A stretch of 39,737 nucleotides of DNA from Acidocella aromatica (GCF_014201825.1 NZ_JACHFJ010000018.1:1-39737); one strand, 5' to 3'. Positions 24,188 to 34,492 are shown, numbered from the stretch's first letter. The notes: a model not told the origin generated them from the sequence alone. A program made the numbers and translations.

Positions 24188-24955
24188 CTAAGGCATGTTC
24201 AGGCTGGGCAGGCTGTAATTGTCGATCATGGAGACCGGCCGCAGCGAGAGCGCATTGCCCGCGCACACCGCCTCGGCCTGTCGCAGCTCTTCCGGCGTGA
24301 CCGGTGCCTCGCGCAGTTTCCCGGCATCCAGCAAACAGGCGCGCCTGATTCCCGGCAGCGCGCCCTCGGCCACGGGCGGTGTCACCCATTCGCCACGCAG
24401 CCGCACGAACAGATTGGCGATGCTCGTCTCCGCCACGCGCCCGGCGCGGTTGAGCAGCAGCGCGTCGTCGGCCCCACGCTCGGCGGCTTCCATGCGCGCC
24501 AGCACGCCGGGCAGGTAGTTCAGGCTCTTGATGGCCGAGAGCGGCGAATCCTCATCCCGCCGGATGGCGCTGGTCACGAGCCGCAGCGGCCCGCCGGGCG
24601 GGGGCAGGGAGGCGGCGGTGAGCAGCAGGGTGGGAGCCGGGGCGCTCGGCGGAAGCAGGCCGCGTGGGCCGGGGCCGCGCGTCAGCGTCAGCCGCAGCGC
24701 CGCGTCCGTCAGTCTTTGAGCGGCCAGCAGATCATGCACCGCCACCGCCAACTCCTGGCGCGTCAGCGGCACGGGGATCCGCAGCAGCGCCGCCCCGGCG
24801 CAGAGCCGGGCATAATGCCGCGTCAGTTCCGGCACGGCCCCGGCATGGGCGGCCATGGTCTCGAACAGCCCGTCGCCGAGCAGAAAGCCCCGGTCAGCCG
24901 GGTCGATTCGCGCCTCGCTCGCCGGGCGCAGCGCGCCGTTGAGCCAGACCGTCAT
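24188..24955 (-). CDS. pabC: 4-amino-4-deoxychorismate lyase (class IV aminotransferase)
   Basis: A 255-residue PLP enzyme of fold type IV. RGFLLGDGLFETMAAHAG is the N-terminal signature, Lys143 in SAIKSLNYLPGVLA is the Schiff-base lysine, and ETSIANLFVRL is the cofactor phosphate region. It would cleave aminodeoxychorismate to p-aminobenzoate and pyruvate for folate synthesis. Branched-chain or D-amino-acid aminotransferases share the fold, but the direct ATGA overlap with pabB supports PabC. It is the last gene of the run. Confidence 0.88.
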   Translation of the reverse strand: MTVWLNGALRPASEARIDPADRGFLLGDGLFETMAAHAGAVPELTRHYARLCAGAALLRIPVPLTRQELAVAVHDLLAAQRLTDAALRLTLTRGPGPRGLLPPSAPAPTLLLTAASLPPPGGPLRLVTSAIRRDEDSPLSAIKSLNYLPGVLARMEAAERGADDALLLNRAGRVAETSIANLFVRLRGEWVTPPVAEGALPGIRRACLLDAGKLREAPVTPEELRQAEAVCAGNALSLRPVSMIDNYSLPSLNMP

Positions 24956-26247
24956 TGCCCCAGCGCCAGCAGCGGAGAGATTTTCACCATGGCCTCATCA
25001 TACTCGGCCCCGGCTACGCTGTCCCAGGTAATCCCGCCGCCCGCCTGGGCGTAGAGCGTGCTCGCCGTGGCGGTGAGGGTGCGGATGATGATGGCGCTGT
25101 CCATCGCGCCGTCGAAGCCGATCCAGGCCAGCGCCCCGCAATAGGCTCCGCGCGGCCCGGCCTCCAGCTCGTCGATGATCTGCATCGCCCGCCGCTTGGG
25201 CGCGCCGGTGATGGAGCCGCCCGGCAGCGTGGCGGCCAACAGATCGAACGCATCCAGCCCTGGTTTCAGCCTGCCCGTAACGGCGGAGACGAGATGATGC
25301 GCCTGGGCATAGCTCTCCACCGCCCACAGCTCCGGCACCGCCACGGAGCCGGTGGCGCAGACCTGCCCGAGATCGTTGCGCAGCAGATCGGTGATCATCA
25401 GATTCTCCGCCCGCTCCTTGGGGCTGGCATGCAGGGCTGCGGCGGCGGTGGCGTCCTCGTCCGGGTCGTCGCTGCGCGCGGCGGTGCCCTTGATCGGCCG
25501 CGTCTCCACCTCGCCCTCGGCGGTCAGGCGCAGGAAGCGCTCGGGCGAGGCGCAGGCGAGGCCGGAGTCCTCGTGCTGCAGGCAGGCCGCGAACGGGGCG
25601 GGGCTCAGCCGCCGCAGCGCCAGATGCAAAGCGGGCAGTGAGAGACCGACCGGGCGCGGCGCGGTGAAGCGCGTGGTCAGATTGGCCTGATAGATATCCC
25701 CGGCCACGATGTAATCGCGTAGCCGCTCATGCGCGGCGTGATACGCCTCGCGGCTCATCTCCGGGGCCCAATCCAGTCGGGGCACGGGCGGCAGCTCCGG
25801 CACGCGCCGCAGTGCCTCCACGATGCCCGGCAACTCCGCCTCGGGGCCCAGATAAACCAGCCGCCGCGCCACCGGGTCGAACCCCAGCAGCGTGTCGTAA
25901 AGCCCGAACCAGCCGCCCGGCAGGCCGGGGAGAGGCGAAAACCGGCTCTCCACCCCGGCTTCCTCGCGGGCGAGGTCGTAGCCGATCCACCCCACCGCCC
26001 CGCCCGCGAAGGGAAAGGGCCAGCCCTCGGGGCGTTCAGGGGCGGGGTATCTGGCCATCCAGCGCCGCAGCGTGGCGTAGGGATCAGCCCCCAGCCGCAG
26101 CGTGGCGCGCGGGGTGAGGCAGAGATAGCTGACGCAAGCGCGGGGATCGCCGCTGGCGGCGCTGTCCAGAAAGGCGAGACCGGGTGTTTCGGCGAAGGCG
26201 GCGAAGGCGGCTTCGGGGGGAAGGTAGGGAAGTTCAGCGGCAATCAC
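24952..26247 (-). CDS. pabB: Aminodeoxychorismate synthase component I
   Basis: A 431-residue chorismate-binding enzyme. It has the C-terminal catalytic part: the EVETRPIKGTAARS segment, where PIKGT (rather than PIAGT) marks PabB over anthranilate synthase; ERAENLMITDLLRNDLG; and PGGSITGAPKRRAM. With a glutamine amidotransferase (PabA, not in this window) it makes aminodeoxychorismate from chorismate. The start is set at GTG 26247, which follows the previous stop by 4 bp and gives the usual N-terminus VIAAELPYLPP; an ATG at 26322 would lie inside the glycosyltransferase gene. It overlaps pabC by ATGA. Confidence 0.88.
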   Translation of the reverse strand: MIAAELPYLPPEAAFAAFAETPGLAFLDSAASGDPRACVSYLCLTPRATLRLGADPYATLRRWMARYPAPERPEGWPFPFAGGAVGWIGYDLAREEAGVESRFSPLPGLPGGWFGLYDTLLGFDPVARRLVYLGPEAELPGIVEALRRVPELPPVPRLDWAPEMSREAYHAAHERLRDYIVAGDIYQANLTTRFTAPRPVGLSLPALHLALRRLSPAPFAACLQHEDSGLACASPERFLRLTAEGEVETRPIKGTAARSDDPDEDATAAAALHASPKERAENLMITDLLRNDLGQVCATGSVAVPELWAVESYAQAHHLVSAVTGRLKPGLDAFDLLAATLPGGSITGAPKRRAMQIIDELEAGPRGAYCGALAWIGFDGAMDSAIIIRTLTATASTLYAQAGGGITWDSVAGAEYDEAMVKISPLLALGQ

Positions 26248-26251
26248 CCGC

Positions 26252-27331
26252 TCAGTTTGCGGGCAATTCCGCCCCCCGGCAACCCGGCCCGGCAACGCTG
26301 AGGATGGTTTGGGCCATCTCATCCCAGCCGAGCGGTGGGATTGTGGCGGCGGCGGGCTGGGCGAGGCTCCGGCTCAACGCCAGCAGCCCCTGGGCGATGG
26401 CCGGGGCGTTCGGTGCGCAGAGAATCGCCCCCGGCTGGCCGCCAAGCTGCTCGGGCAGGCCGCCCACACTTGTGGCCAGCACGCGCCGCCCCGCCGCCAG
26501 GGCCAGCGCCGCGACGCCGGATTGGCTGGCCTCCCGGTAAGGCAGCACCAGCGCATCGGCCCAGGCGAGCAGGCCGGGGAGTTCGCCCTCCGCGAACCAG
26601 CGCCGCTCCACGGCAACGCCCGGCATTGCCGTGAGGCGCTCCAGCGCCGGGGTATTCGGCCCGTCCCCGCAGACGCGCAGCTCGAAGGGCCGGTTGTTTC
26701 CCAGGAACTCCAGCGCATTGGCCAGCAGATCCAGCCCCTTATAGGGCAGCAGCCGGCCGAAATAGAGAATCCGTGGCCGGGCAGTTGGCCGCGCGGCGGG
26801 CACGTCGGCGGCGAGGTCCAGCGGCGGGTGCCAGAGCTTGGTCAGGGTCTGGCCCTTGGTGCCAAAGCCCTGGCCGCGCAGCGCCTGCTCCACATGGCTG
26901 CTGAGGCAGAACAGATGTTTCGCGCCGCGCAGCAGCCGGGCTTGGTCCAGCACGCGGAAGCTGAGCGCATCGCCAGGATGCGGCGCGGCGTCATGCACGA
27001 TCACGCCGTAACCGATGCCCAGCGTGTTCAGCGCCGTGATCATGCGGGCATCGAGCAGTGCGGGCATGGCGCAGAGGGCGAAATCGGGGGCGAGGCGGCG
27101 CAGATGTGCCTCGGTGCGGGCGCGCAGAAAGGGCGAGGCCAGGCGCTGGACGATATAGCCGAGCCGGGTCTCATAGGTCGGCTCGCGCCAGTCGCAGCGC
27201 GGGGCGTTGGGGGCGGCCAGAATTTCCGCACCGGCGGCGAGCGAGAGCGGTGTATTCAGCGCCGCCGCCAGCCGTGCCGCGAAGATCGGCCCCGCGCCGC
27301 GCCGCCCCCAATGCCAGACGAGCGTTCTCAT
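26252..27331 (-). CDS. Glycosyltransferase family 4 protein
   Basis: A 359-residue GT-B glycosyltransferase. The C-terminal donor-binding domain starts RPRILYFGRLLPYKGLDLLA (about residue 180) and includes the late motif LVLPYREASQSGVAALALAAG, a GT4 variant where SQSG follows the first Glu. It probably adds a sugar from a nucleotide donor, plausibly GDP-rhamnose, to a cell-surface glycan; the acceptor is unknown. The start at 27331 (MRTLVWHWGRRG) overlaps the preceding gene by ATGA; an upstream start at 27490 is a frame extension into that gene. It is the third glycosyltransferase after gmd-rmd. Confidence 0.82.
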   Translation of the reverse strand: MRTLVWHWGRRGAGPIFAARLAAALNTPLSLAAGAEILAAPNAPRCDWREPTYETRLGYIVQRLASPFLRARTEAHLRRLAPDFALCAMPALLDARMITALNTLGIGYGVIVHDAAPHPGDALSFRVLDQARLLRGAKHLFCLSSHVEQALRGQGFGTKGQTLTKLWHPPLDLAADVPAARPTARPRILYFGRLLPYKGLDLLANALEFLGNNRPFELRVCGDGPNTPALERLTAMPGVAVERRWFAEGELPGLLAWADALVLPYREASQSGVAALALAAGRRVLATSVGGLPEQLGGQPGAILCAPNAPAIAQGLLALSRSLAQPAAATIPPLGWDEMAQTILSVAGPGCRGAELPAN

Positions 27332-28521
27332 CCGATGCCATTGGCGGTAAGCGCCGCGTCCAGTGCCTCCCGCCCCAAAGCCTGGATGGCGCGGCGCTGC
27401 CCGGCGGCGCCCATTTCCGCGCGCAATGTGGAATCCGCGAACAACCGCATCAGCCATGTGGCCGCGTCTTCCACATCCGGCTCCGCCCATTCCGCACCGG
27501 GGATGGCATACACGCCGCGCTCATCGCGCACGGGAACTAGCCGGTAGCGCACCAGCGCGCTGCTCTCCGGGGCCATGAAGTCCAGATTGCCGGAATACCC
27601 CGTGGCCACTACCGGCACGCCGAGCAGCGCCGCCGTGGCGGGGATCAGCCCGAAGCCCTCGGAGCGGTGCAGGGAAAGTACCACGTCGCTGGCCGCGATC
27701 AGCCCGCGCAGCTCCGGCTCGCTCAGCGTCTCCGTCATCACCTGGATGTTCGGCGTATCGCCCACGGCGGCGCGGATGGCGGCGAGATCCTCCTGGTAAT
27801 GCGCGATACCGGTGAGCTTGAGCACCAGCAGTGCATCCGGGCTTGCCCCGAACGCGGCCTTGAACGCGGCGATGGTGCCGAACGGGTTCTTGCGCGCGCA
27901 GCTGGAGGCGAGGTTGAACGCGCTGAGCACGATAAAGCGGTCCGTGGGCAACCCGAAGCTGGCGCGGTCTCCGGCCGCGCTGAGTGGCAGCTCGGTGGCC
28001 AGCGGAAAGGGCACGGCACGCACCCGCCCCGGCGCAATCGCCTCGAACGCCTCCGCCGCGAACCGGCTGGGTGCCCAGATCTCATGCACGAACCGCGCCC
28101 CCACGGCCCATTCACCTGGTACCTTGGCGAGTTCCCAGGCCCACACGCCGATCACCTGCCGCCCGCGCAGCATGTTACGCGGCCGCAGCCGGGCGAGGCC
28201 AACCGGCAGCACGGGGCCATTGACCACGGCGATGACCGCCGCCTCCGGCGCCAGCGTGCCGGCAAAGGCGGGCACCACGCTGGGCAGGCCAAGCGGCATG
28301 GTGCCGCGCAGCAGCCCCCGCGCGTCCAGGGCTCGGGCCAGGATGCGCCCGCTCTCGGCTATGCCGTTTTTACCGTCGATATCCCCAGCGATCACCGCGC
28401 CATCGCTGCGCGCCGGGGGCGGGGCGGGGGGAACCGCAATCCGCGCGGCCACGCGGGTCATCGCCGCACGCCGCGTTCCGCGCGGCAGCAGCCGCCATGC
28501 CCGGTGGGCGAGGCTCAGCAT
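27328..28521 (-). CDS. Glycosyltransferase family 4 protein
   Basis: A 397-residue GT-B protein. Features are VIGVWAWELAKVPGEW, FAAEAFEAIAPGRVRAVPFP, the linker FIVLSAFNLASSCARKNPFG and the donor-site motif LSLHRSEGFGLIPATAALLG. In this E-x7-E motif the second Glu is replaced by Thr (EGFGLIPAT), an unusual feature, so activity or mechanism may differ. The start at 28521 overlaps the preceding gene by 7 bp. Together with its two neighbours and gmd-rmd it may build a D-rhamnose-containing surface polymer. Confidence 0.82.
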   Translation of the reverse strand: MLSLAHRAWRLLPRGTRRAAMTRVAARIAVPPAPPPARSDGAVIAGDIDGKNGIAESGRILARALDARGLLRGTMPLGLPSVVPAFAGTLAPEAAVIAVVNGPVLPVGLARLRPRNMLRGRQVIGVWAWELAKVPGEWAVGARFVHEIWAPSRFAAEAFEAIAPGRVRAVPFPLATELPLSAAGDRASFGLPTDRFIVLSAFNLASSCARKNPFGTIAAFKAAFGASPDALLVLKLTGIAHYQEDLAAIRAAVGDTPNIQVMTETLSEPELRGLIAASDVVLSLHRSEGFGLIPATAALLGVPVVATGYSGNLDFMAPESSALVRYRLVPVRDERGVYAIPGAEWAEPDVEDAATWLMRLFADSTLRAEMGAAGQRRAIQALGREALDAALTANGIG

Positions 28522-29882
28522 GCATGGCCCAGCAGGCGCAACGTGGCGGCGGCACTCTCACGCCAGCTCACGGGGAGGAAATTCTCCCGGATTTCAGCTC
28601 GCCATGCCGCCAGTCCCGCCGGATTCTCCAGGACGTCCCGCACGGTGCGCAGCGCGTCGTGCAGATCATCCGGATCGAAATACCGGGCCAGCGCGCCCCC
28701 CGCTTCCGGCAGGGAGGTGGCATTGGCGGCCAAGCATGGCGCGCCATGGGCGAGGCTCTCGGTCACCGGCAGGCCCCAGCCCTCGAACAGCGAGGGATAG
28801 AGGGTGAACAGGCAATCCTCGTACATGGCGGCGAGTTCACCATCGCTGGGCGCCTCGATCAGCCGGATCTTGCCCCCCAGCCAGTCGGCGTTCTCCAGCT
28901 GCTGTATCAGATCCGCCACCAGCCAGCCCACCCGCCCGGCAAAGACGAGCGTAGGCACCTGCTCACGCGGCATGCTGGCTAGCAGCTCCCGCCAGATGCG
29001 GAAGGCCAGGGCATGGTTCTTGCGCGCCTCGATGGTGGAGACGAACAGCACGAAGCTCCCCGCTTGCGGCAGGCGCTCCGTGCGCAAGGGGGCCGGCGGC
29101 TGGCCGAAGCCGGTGCCGAGCGGGATCGGCGCGATGCGGCTTTTCAGCGTCATGCCTGTTTCGGCGGCGTAGGCTGCGGCGTCTTCGGCGGTGGTGCGGG
29201 AGATGGCGAGCACTTGGTCCGCCAGCGGCACCACGCTGCCGAACCAGGCGGTGAAGGCGAGGGTCACGCTGCGGTCGCACCATTCCGGGCGGCGCAGGGG
29301 CACGATGTCGTACAGCAACAGGCCGAAGTTTAAGCCCTGGCGGGCGCAGGTGGTGCGCACCAGCGCGGCGTAATCCTCCACATTCCAGGGCGAGCCGAGG
29401 CTGAGCAGCCAGTCGCCGGGCGCGGTCTGGGCCTCGAAATCATGCGCGGCTTCCTGCCGTGGCGGGGCGAGGCGGGTCTTGCCTGGGCGGAGGCAGGCGC
29501 GTGCGGCATCGCGTAGCGAGCGCAGCGCCGCGCGCTGCTGGGCGTTGAACTGGCGCAGCGGAATCGCGGCCTCGGGTGGCAGCGTGCCGACCAGCCTGCG
29601 CCCCAAGCGCCGGATCAGCCCTGGCGCGCGCGGCGTGGCGGCATGGCGGGGCGGGGCGGGTACGGCAGGTTTTGAAAGATTGCTGAACAGGGCTTCGATT
29701 TCAGAAAAGTCAATGCACGAGAAGCCGGCGCCGGATGCCGTATGACGGACGAAGCGCACATCCTGGGGCGCCAGTTCCACCAAGGCGTGCTGCAGCTCGA
29801 AGGCGAGGCGCTGGATACCGCTCGGGCGGTTGGCATGCGCGGCATATTGGAAGAGATCCTCCACGTCGATCCAGATGCGCAT
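28515..29882 (-). CDS. Glycosyltransferase family 4 protein
   Basis: A 455-residue GT-B protein. The N-terminus MRIWIDVEDLFQYAAHANRP resembles mannosyl/rhamnosyltransferases of polysaccharide clusters. FVLFVSTIEARKNHALAFRI and the intact E-x7-E motif EGWGLPVTE place it in GT4. The start has AGGAGG about eight bases upstream, inside the end of the rmd gene, with a gap of two bases. In Pseudomonas aeruginosa the gmd-rmd genes sit with three GT4 enzymes (WbpX, WbpY, WbpZ) that make the D-rhamnan A-band; this gene, as the first of three GT4 genes, could play the WbpX-like role. That parallel is inference from gene order. Confidence 0.85.
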   Translation of the reverse strand: MRIWIDVEDLFQYAAHANRPSGIQRLAFELQHALVELAPQDVRFVRHTASGAGFSCIDFSEIEALFSNLSKPAVPAPPRHAATPRAPGLIRRLGRRLVGTLPPEAAIPLRQFNAQQRAALRSLRDAARACLRPGKTRLAPPRQEAAHDFEAQTAPGDWLLSLGSPWNVEDYAALVRTTCARQGLNFGLLLYDIVPLRRPEWCDRSVTLAFTAWFGSVVPLADQVLAISRTTAEDAAAYAAETGMTLKSRIAPIPLGTGFGQPPAPLRTERLPQAGSFVLFVSTIEARKNHALAFRIWRELLASMPREQVPTLVFAGRVGWLVADLIQQLENADWLGGKIRLIEAPSDGELAAMYEDCLFTLYPSLFEGWGLPVTESLAHGAPCLAANATSLPEAGGALARYFDPDDLHDALRTVRDVLENPAGLAAWRAEIRENFLPVSWRESAAATLRLLGHAC

Positions 29883-29884
29883 CT

Positions 29885-30802
29885 CTATCCCTCCTCGTGC
29901 CGCACGCGAGCGCGCCAGTCATTCAGCACGTCGGCCAGTGTTTGCGCCCAGGGGATGGCCGGCCTCCAGCCCAGCAGCGCCCGCGCCCGGGCGGCATCGC
30001 CAATGGCGCGGGGAATGTCGGAGGGCCGCAGCCGCGCCGGGTCCTCCTCCACATGCACCTCCACTTTGGCCAACGCCAGCAGCGTGGCCAGCACATCGCC
30101 AATGCGGCGCGGTGTGCCGGAGGCGATGTTGAGGATCGTATCCCCTGGCAACTCCTCCGCGTGGGCGATGGCCAGCGCATAGGCGCGGGCGACATCGCGG
30201 ACATCGAGGAAATCCCGCTCCGGGTTCAGCGCCCCGACCTTGATCACCGGCGGGGCCAGCCCGGTCTCGATGCGCGCAATCTGCCGGGCGAAGGCGGGCA
30301 CCACGAAATCGGGGCTCTGGCCCGGCCCGGTATGGTTGAACGGGCGCAGCCGCAGCACGGAAAGCCCTTCCGCCGCCATCGCCCCCAGGGCCAGATCGGC
30401 GGCGGCCTTGGTCGCGCCATAGGTGTTCAGCGGGGCGGGCGGGGCCTGCTCGTCCAGCGCCATGCCGGCGCGGAAGCTGGCGCCGTAAATATCGGCGGAG
30501 GAGATGAACACCATCCGGCAATGCGGGGCGAGGTCACGAATCGCCTCCGCGACGTTCAGCGTGCCGTGCAGGTTCACCGCCCAGGCGCGGTCCGGCTCCG
30601 CCCGAGCCACCCCAATGGCGGCGATGGCCGCCAGATGCAGGCAGCATCCGGGCTGGCTGTTCCCGATCATCGCGCGCAACTCATCGCGGTTGGTGATGTC
30701 GGCTTCCGAGCGGATGATCTCGGCTCCGGTGGCGGTGAGGGCAGCGCAGACATGCCGGCCCACGAAACCGCCAGCCCCCGTGACCAGCACCGGACCAGAC
30801 AT
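29885..30802 (-). CDS. rmd: GDP-4-keto-6-deoxy-D-mannose reductase (GDP-D-rhamnose synthesis)
   Basis: A 305-residue extended SDR. It has VTGAGGFVG (NAD(P) binding), the catalytic FISSADIYG and Tyr-x3-Lys in TYGATKAAAD, and the RPFNHTGPGQSPDFVVPAFA segment that is typical of the reductase RMD. It reduces the C4 keto group made by GMD to give GDP-D-rhamnose. GDP-fucose synthase or an epimerase would be the alternative, but sequence and position next to gmd favour RMD. It starts one base after the gmd stop and ends two bases before the first glycosyltransferase. Confidence 0.85.
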   Translation of the reverse strand: MSGPVLVTGAGGFVGRHVCAALTATGAEIIRSEADITNRDELRAMIGNSQPGCCLHLAAIAAIGVARAEPDRAWAVNLHGTLNVAEAIRDLAPHCRMVFISSADIYGASFRAGMALDEQAPPAPLNTYGATKAAADLALGAMAAEGLSVLRLRPFNHTGPGQSPDFVVPAFARQIARIETGLAPPVIKVGALNPERDFLDVRDVARAYALAIAHAEELPGDTILNIASGTPRRIGDVLATLLALAKVEVHVEEDPARLRPSDIPRAIGDAARARALLGWRPAIPWAQTLADVLNDWRARVRHEEG

Positions 30803-30803
30803 T

Positions 30804-31820
<1,017 letters not shown>

Positions 31821-31919
31821 TCATGGCTTCGGTTGACGCAACCTAACATGGTGTCAATGCCTAATGCCAGCGTCAAGGGCGCTCTGGCCTTGCCGGCGCC
31901 GCCCGGTGCATAAGGGCTC

Positions 31920-33134
31920 GTGGATATGCAAACATCTTCCCCCTTCCGTGCCGCCGTGATCGGCGGTGGCCCCGCCGGGCTGATGGCCGCCGAGGTAATG
32001 GCCGAAGCCGGGCTGGCGGTCACGCTGTTCGAGCGCATGCCGAGCCTCGCGCGCAAATTCCTCATCGCCGGGCGCGGTGGCTTGAACATCACCCATGCCG
32101 AGCCTTTGGAGGCGTTCCTCGCCCGGTATGGCACGGCGGCGGAGTGGCTGGCGCCGTACCTGCGTGAATTTCCTCCCGAGGCCGTGCGCGATTGGTGCCA
32201 GGGGCTGGGGCAATCCACCTTCGTTGGCAGCTCGGGGCGGGTGTTCCCCGAGGTGATGAAGGCGAGCCCTCTGCTGCGTGCCTGGATCCGGCGGCTGGAG
32301 GGGCTGGGGGTGAAATTCGTCACCCGCGCCGAGTGGGCGGGCTGGGACGAGCGGGGCCATCTGCGCTTTGCCGACGGCACGAGCTTCGCCACCGATGCCG
32401 TGGTGCTGGCGCTGGGCGGCGCCTCCTGGCCGCGCCTGGGCAGCACCGGCGGCTGGACCGCGCTGCTGCCCGATATCGAGATCGCCCCGCTGCGCCCGGC
32501 CAATTGCGGCTTCCGGCTCGGCTGGTCCGGGCATTTCTCGGCCAAATTCGGGGGCACGCCGCTCAAGCGCATCGCCCTCACCTGCGGCGGGATGACGGTG
32601 CCGGGTGAGCTGATGATCACCAAGGACGGGATCGAGGGTGGTGCGATCTACGCTGTCTCCGCCCTGGCGCGGGAGATGATCGCGCGCGACGGCGCCGCCA
32701 CGTTGCAGATCGACCTGCGCCCGGATGTGAGCCGGGAGGCGCTTGCCGCGAAGCTGGCGGGCGGGGGCAGTGAGTCGCTCTCCACCCGGCTGCGCAAGCA
32801 GGCTGGGCTGTCTCCCGTGGCCATCGGGCTGGTGCAGGAAGCCCGCCATGCCGGGTCGGCCGCCCCGCTCGTGGACCTCATCAAATCCCTGCCGTTGCGT
32901 CTGCTGGCCCCGGCCGGCTTGGCGCGGGCGATCTCCACGGCGGGTGGCATCAGCTTGGCCGAGCTGGATAAGCACCTGATGCTGCGCCGTCATCCCGGTG
33001 TGTTCGTGGCGGGCGAGATGCTGGACTGGGAGGCGCCGACCGGCGGTTATCTGCTGCAAGCCTGTCTGGCCCTGGGGCGCGCGGCGGGGCGGGGCGTGCT
33101 CAGCTGGAAAGATTCGCGACCAGGAAATCGGTAA
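31920..33134 (+). CDS. HI0933-like flavoprotein, TIGR03862-type
   Basis: A 404-residue FAD protein. The N-terminus AAVIGGGPAGLMAAEVMAEA is the dinucleotide-binding motif, followed by KFLIAGRGGLNITHAEP, the hallmark of the HI0933/YhiN family; the C-terminus ends FVAGEMLDWEAPTGGYLLQA. The biochemical function of this family is not known. The reading frame opens with GTG at 31920; ATG at 31926 is equally possible. Its 3-prime end overlaps the convergent LysR gene by 35 bp. Confidence 0.88.
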   Translation: MDMQTSSPFRAAVIGGGPAGLMAAEVMAEAGLAVTLFERMPSLARKFLIAGRGGLNITHAEPLEAFLARYGTAAEWLAPYLREFPPEAVRDWCQGLGQSTFVGSSGRVFPEVMKASPLLRAWIRRLEGLGVKFVTRAEWAGWDERGHLRFADGTSFATDAVVLALGGASWPRLGSTGGWTALLPDIEIAPLRPANCGFRLGWSGHFSAKFGGTPLKRIALTCGGMTVPGELMITKDGIEGGAIYAVSALAREMIARDGAATLQIDLRPDVSREALAAKLAGGGSESLSTRLRKQAGLSPVAIGLVQEARHAGSAAPLVDLIKSLPLRLLAPAGLARAISTAGGISLAELDKHLMLRRHPGVFVAGEMLDWEAPTGGYLLQACLALGRAAGRGVLSWKDSRPGNR

Positions 33135-33987
33135 AGGCCCGCAGCTTCGCGGTAAGGTGCCGCCCGGGCGGGTACACCATGCGGAAGATGATCTGCGTTG
33201 TCGCATAATCTGGCAGCACCCGCGCCATCCGGCCATCCCGCAGCGCCTGCGCCACCAGAAAATCCGGTTGCAGCGCGATGCCCTGCCCGCCCAGAGCGGC
33301 GTGCAATTGCACCGTGGCGCTGTTGGTGCGCAGATTGCCGCCCACTTTTATGGCATGCGCCACGCCATCGGCGCCGGTGAAGCTCCAGGGCGCGCCGAGC
33401 GGCGCATTGGCCACCACAAGGCAGTTATGCCCGGCCAGATCCTCGGGCGTTGCCGGTGCGCCGTGCCGGGCCAGATACTCCGGCGCGGCGCAGAGCACGG
33501 TGCCGGTGTTCGACAGCGTGCGGGTGATATAGCTCGATTCCGGCAGCTGGTTCATGGTCACCGCCATGTCGAAACCTTCTTCCACCACGTCCACATAGCG
33601 GTCGGTCAGGATCAGCTCGACGGTCACCTTCGGGTAGGCGGCGGAGAAGGCGGGCAGCAGCGGGGCGATTAGCGCCGTGCCGAACGCCAGCGGCGTGCTC
33701 ACCCGCAACACGCCGGTAGGGGTGTTCTGCAACTCGCCGGTGATATTCTCCAGCGCTTCGAGCTGGGCCAGCAGGTCGGCGCATTGCTCGTAATAGATGC
33801 CGCCGATCTCGGTCAGCCCGACATGGCGCGTGGTGCGGTTGAGCAGGCGCACGCCGAGCGCCTCCTCCAGCTCGCGCACATGCTTGCTGATGATGGTGGG
33901 CGAGAGCCGCAACGCCCGGGCCGCCTTGGTGAAGCTCCCCGTTTCCGCCACCTTCGCAAAGGCGGTCATTTTCGCCAGACGATCCAT
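33100..33987 (-). CDS. LysR-family regulator, probable activator of the tandem secreted-protein genes
   Basis: A 295-residue LTTR. The HTH is in MTAFAKVAETGSFTKAARAL with RLSPTIISKHVRELEEALGV; the effector domain begins near residue 91 (TGVLRVSTPLAFG). It is most like the CrgA/DsdC-like branch with a TRHVGLTEIGGIYYEQC linker. The start at 33987 is preceded by a G-rich ribosome site. Only 16 bp upstream lies a palindrome that is repeated before each of three paralogous secreted-protein genes on the opposite strand, at the spacing normal for LysR activation. I infer it controls those genes and itself. The inducer is unknown. Confidence 0.87.
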   Translation of the reverse strand: MDRLAKMTAFAKVAETGSFTKAARALRLSPTIISKHVRELEEALGVRLLNRTTRHVGLTEIGGIYYEQCADLLAQLEALENITGELQNTPTGVLRVSTPLAFGTALIAPLLPAFSAAYPKVTVELILTDRYVDVVEEGFDMAVTMNQLPESSYITRTLSNTGTVLCAAPEYLARHGAPATPEDLAGHNCLVVANAPLGAPWSFTGADGVAHAIKVGGNLRTNSATVQLHAALGGQGIALQPDFLVAQALRDGRMARVLPDYATTQIIFRMVYPPGRHLTAKLRAFTDFLVANLSS

Positions 33988-34002
33988 ACGCCCCCGCAGA
34001 TT

Positions 34003-34070
34003 ATGAACTGTTTATTCAAGGTGAAAGTAAAAATATCCTGATTGTCAATTTGTTCGGAACCGGTCATAGT
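34003..34070 (+). promoter_or_regulatory. Operator-promoter module 1 (LysR-type)
   Basis: Dyad ATGAACTGTTTATTCAA (34003-34019, arms TGAAC/ATTCA), then TTGTCA (34042-34047), a 17-bp spacer and CATAGT (34065-34070). The dyad centre is 31 bp from the -35 box, or about -66 from the likely transcription start, as in LysR activation sites. It precedes the first small secreted-protein gene and overlaps the upstream region of the divergent LysR gene. Confidence 0.65.
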
Positions 34071-34159
34071 TCAAACGAAGGCGATACGTTCCACCTTAAA
34101 AGGGGCGGGGCTAAAATCGTCGTCCAGGGAAAATAATTCATATAGGGAAGGATCATCAC

Positions 34160-34492
34160 ATGCGTTTTCGTGCCTCCGCTGCTGTTCTGGCGGTCACATC
34201 TATGCTCGGCCTTGTCCAGCCTGCCGTCGCCTCCGGCCTGATTTCCACCTCCAACGCCGTGATGGTGTCGCTCAAGGAAATCGAAAGCCAGGGCCAGCTG
34301 GCCAAGGATCTCGCTGCCGGGGGGTATACCCATATTCTCCTGTCCAGCGTTGCCGCCACGCGTGAGAACCCGCACCCCGAGCTGAACCCCAGCCTGGTGA
34401 ACCAGCCTAACGAGCCTGCCCGGACCGGCTGGAACGGCACGGCGGTGAAGGACGGCGAGACCTACCAGATTTACGTTTCCTACGACCGTTAA
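34160..34492 (+). CDS. Small secreted protein, tandem paralogue 1
   Basis: A 110-residue protein with a signal peptide (MRFRASAAVLAVTSMLGLVQ, probable cleavage after PAVA at about 25). The mature part is LKEIESQGQLAKDLAAGGYT, then a conserved ATRENPHPELNPSLVNQ and TGWNGTAVKDGETYQIYV. I do not recognise the family; the pattern of a helix with GYT, then a short tail ending in strand-like residues, is loosely like PepSY domains, but this is weak. GGAAGGATCATCAC before the ATG is a good ribosome site. It is the first of three paralogues each with the same promoter architecture. Probably periplasmic or extracellular. Confidence 0.8.
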   Translation: MRFRASAAVLAVTSMLGLVQPAVASGLISTSNAVMVSLKEIESQGQLAKDLAAGGYTHILLSSVAATRENPHPELNPSLVNQPNEPARTGWNGTAVKDGETYQIYVSYDR

